The translations under genes and the position numbers were made by a program. Shown piece after piece: positions 5,096-5,669 of a stretch of DNA of 5,669 bases. This stretch comes from an uncultured Eubacteriales bacterium (GTDB taxonomy: Bacteria; Bacillota; Clostridia; Oscillospirales; Ruminococcaceae). The stretch is from contig CABUOE010000154.1 of NCBI GenBank assembly GCA_902493155.1, positions 1 through 5,669 of the forward strand, given 5' to 3'. Within the stretch, counting starts at the first letter, position 1, and each line of letters begins with the position of its first letter. A model generated the notes under the pieces. The model had not been told where the DNA came from. It worked only from the letters and a program-made list of their open reading frames with translations, and did not search any database.

Positions 5096-5669
5096 CTATT
5101 TCCCCGACCGTTCCACCGAAATGACCCCCTTGACCTTGGAAAGCTTCTGGATAATGGTGTCCAGATGCTCCTTGCCCTGGGTGCCGATGGTGGCTAAAAT
5201 ACTGGCGTTTCCGTTTTTCAGTTCTCTCGCGTTAAACTCATGGATGGGCACCCGCATGTTTGCAAAAGCCAAACTCACGTCGGCCAGCAGAGAGTTCCTG
5301 TCATGGGCGACGATTTCCAGCGTTGCCCGGAAGTGGGAAGCCTTGCTGTCTGCCCAGTGGACGTTGATCCACCGCTCCCGCTGGACCACATCGTTCATCG
5401 AGGTGATGGCGTTGACGCAGTCCTTTTTGTGGACCGAAACGCCGTAACCGCGGGTGATAAAGCCGACGATTTCGTCGCCGGGCAGAGGGTTGCAGCACTG
5501 GGCAAATTTGACGAGACAGTTGTCGATGCCCTCCACCACCACAGCGCTAGTGTATTTCTTGGGCGTGGGCACCTTGAGGGTGGTAAATTCCGGGTTCTCG
5601 GCCATGTGGGCCTTCATCAGCTTGGCGTAGTCATCCTTGATCCGGGGCATGATCCGGGAGAGCAGAATG
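5096..5669 (-). CDS. rel: Bifunctional (p)ppGpp synthetase/hydrolase, C-terminal 190 residues (partial)
   Basis: This is the regulatory C-terminal end of a long RelA/SpoT-type enzyme; the hydrolase, synthetase and TGS domains lie beyond the right edge. Visible residues (numbered from the edge): the end of the helical region (1-45); a zinc-finger/RIS domain at about 50-85 with VKFAQCCNPLPGDEIVGF and SVHKKDC, giving the conserved C58, C59, H80 and C84; and an ACT domain at about 112-187 beginning FRATLEIVAHDR and ending VKGVISVERSGK. In Rel proteins these parts contact the ribosome and tRNA and control the balance between making and degrading the alarmone (p)ppGpp. The conserved CC and H/C residues are intact and the stop codon is natural. 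It is the first visible gene of the operon. Firmicutes usually have one long bifunctional Rel, hence the name. Confidence 0.95.
   Translation of the reverse strand, partial: ILLSRIMPRIKDDYAKLMKAHMAENPEFTTLKVPTPKKYTSAVVVEGIDNCLVKFAQCCNPLPGDEIVGFITRGYGVSVHKKDCVNAITSMNDVVQRERWINVHWADSKASHFRATLEIVAHDRNSLLADVSLAFANMRVPIHEFNARELKNGNASILATIGTQGKEHLDTIIQKLSKVKGVISVERSGK

Noticed and set aside
5007..5447. Plus-strand open frame opposite the rel C-terminus
   Set aside because: The minus frame carries the zinc-finger and ACT domains of Rel; the plus frame is an antisense shadow.

Overview
The window reads as a chromosomal segment of a spore-forming, anaerobic-type Firmicute of the class Clostridia. The reasons are the HemZ-type radical SAM protein, the rel-dtd neighbourhood, the SpoVB-like flippase, the clostridial-style nucleoside kinase and the strong AGGA/GGAGG ribosome binding sites. 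Genes are moderately GC-rich and the gaps are AT-richer. I cannot name a genus. Every convincing gene lies on the minus strand, so transcription runs right to left.

Right to middle (5669 to 1030) is a tight run of six genes with gaps of 14 to 25 bases, each with its own ribosome binding site and no convincing internal terminator: the C-terminal end of the (p)ppGpp synthetase/hydrolase rel (cut by the window edge), a GyrI-like effector-binding-domain protein, D-aminoacyl-tRNA deacylase dtd, a glyoxalase-II-like metallo-hydrolase, hemZ, and a uridine-kinase-like nucleoside kinase. This looks like one housekeeping operon combining stringent response, tRNA proofreading, metabolite clean-up and nucleotide salvage. 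The GyrI-like gene between rel and dtd is the least expected member.

Middle to left (1029 to 450): a good sigma-A promoter (TTGATT, 17 bases, TATAAT) drives a small coiled-coil/zinc-ribbon protein with a cysteine-rich tail. Its predicted mRNA starts at the foot of a small hairpin. A strong GC-rich hairpin (397-436) follows the stop codon.

Left (1 to 449): the N-terminus of a SpoVB/MurJ-like membrane flippase begins at TTG 200 and runs off the window. The gap of about 250 bases in front of it is the most interesting part. Positions 217-358 form one long imperfect hairpin (three stacked helices) whose base stops 3 bases before the flippase ribosome binding site, and a possible promoter (364-393) would start transcription at its first paired base. 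Several imperfect positions here, and in the neighbouring hairpin, are G-U pairs only in minus-strand RNA, which suggests selection for RNA structure in the direction of transcription. It is a candidate cis-regulatory leader or, alternatively, a small palindromic mobile repeat.

I see no tRNA, rRNA, CRISPR array, insertion sequence or phage gene. Apart from the leader structures, this is ordinary core genome.
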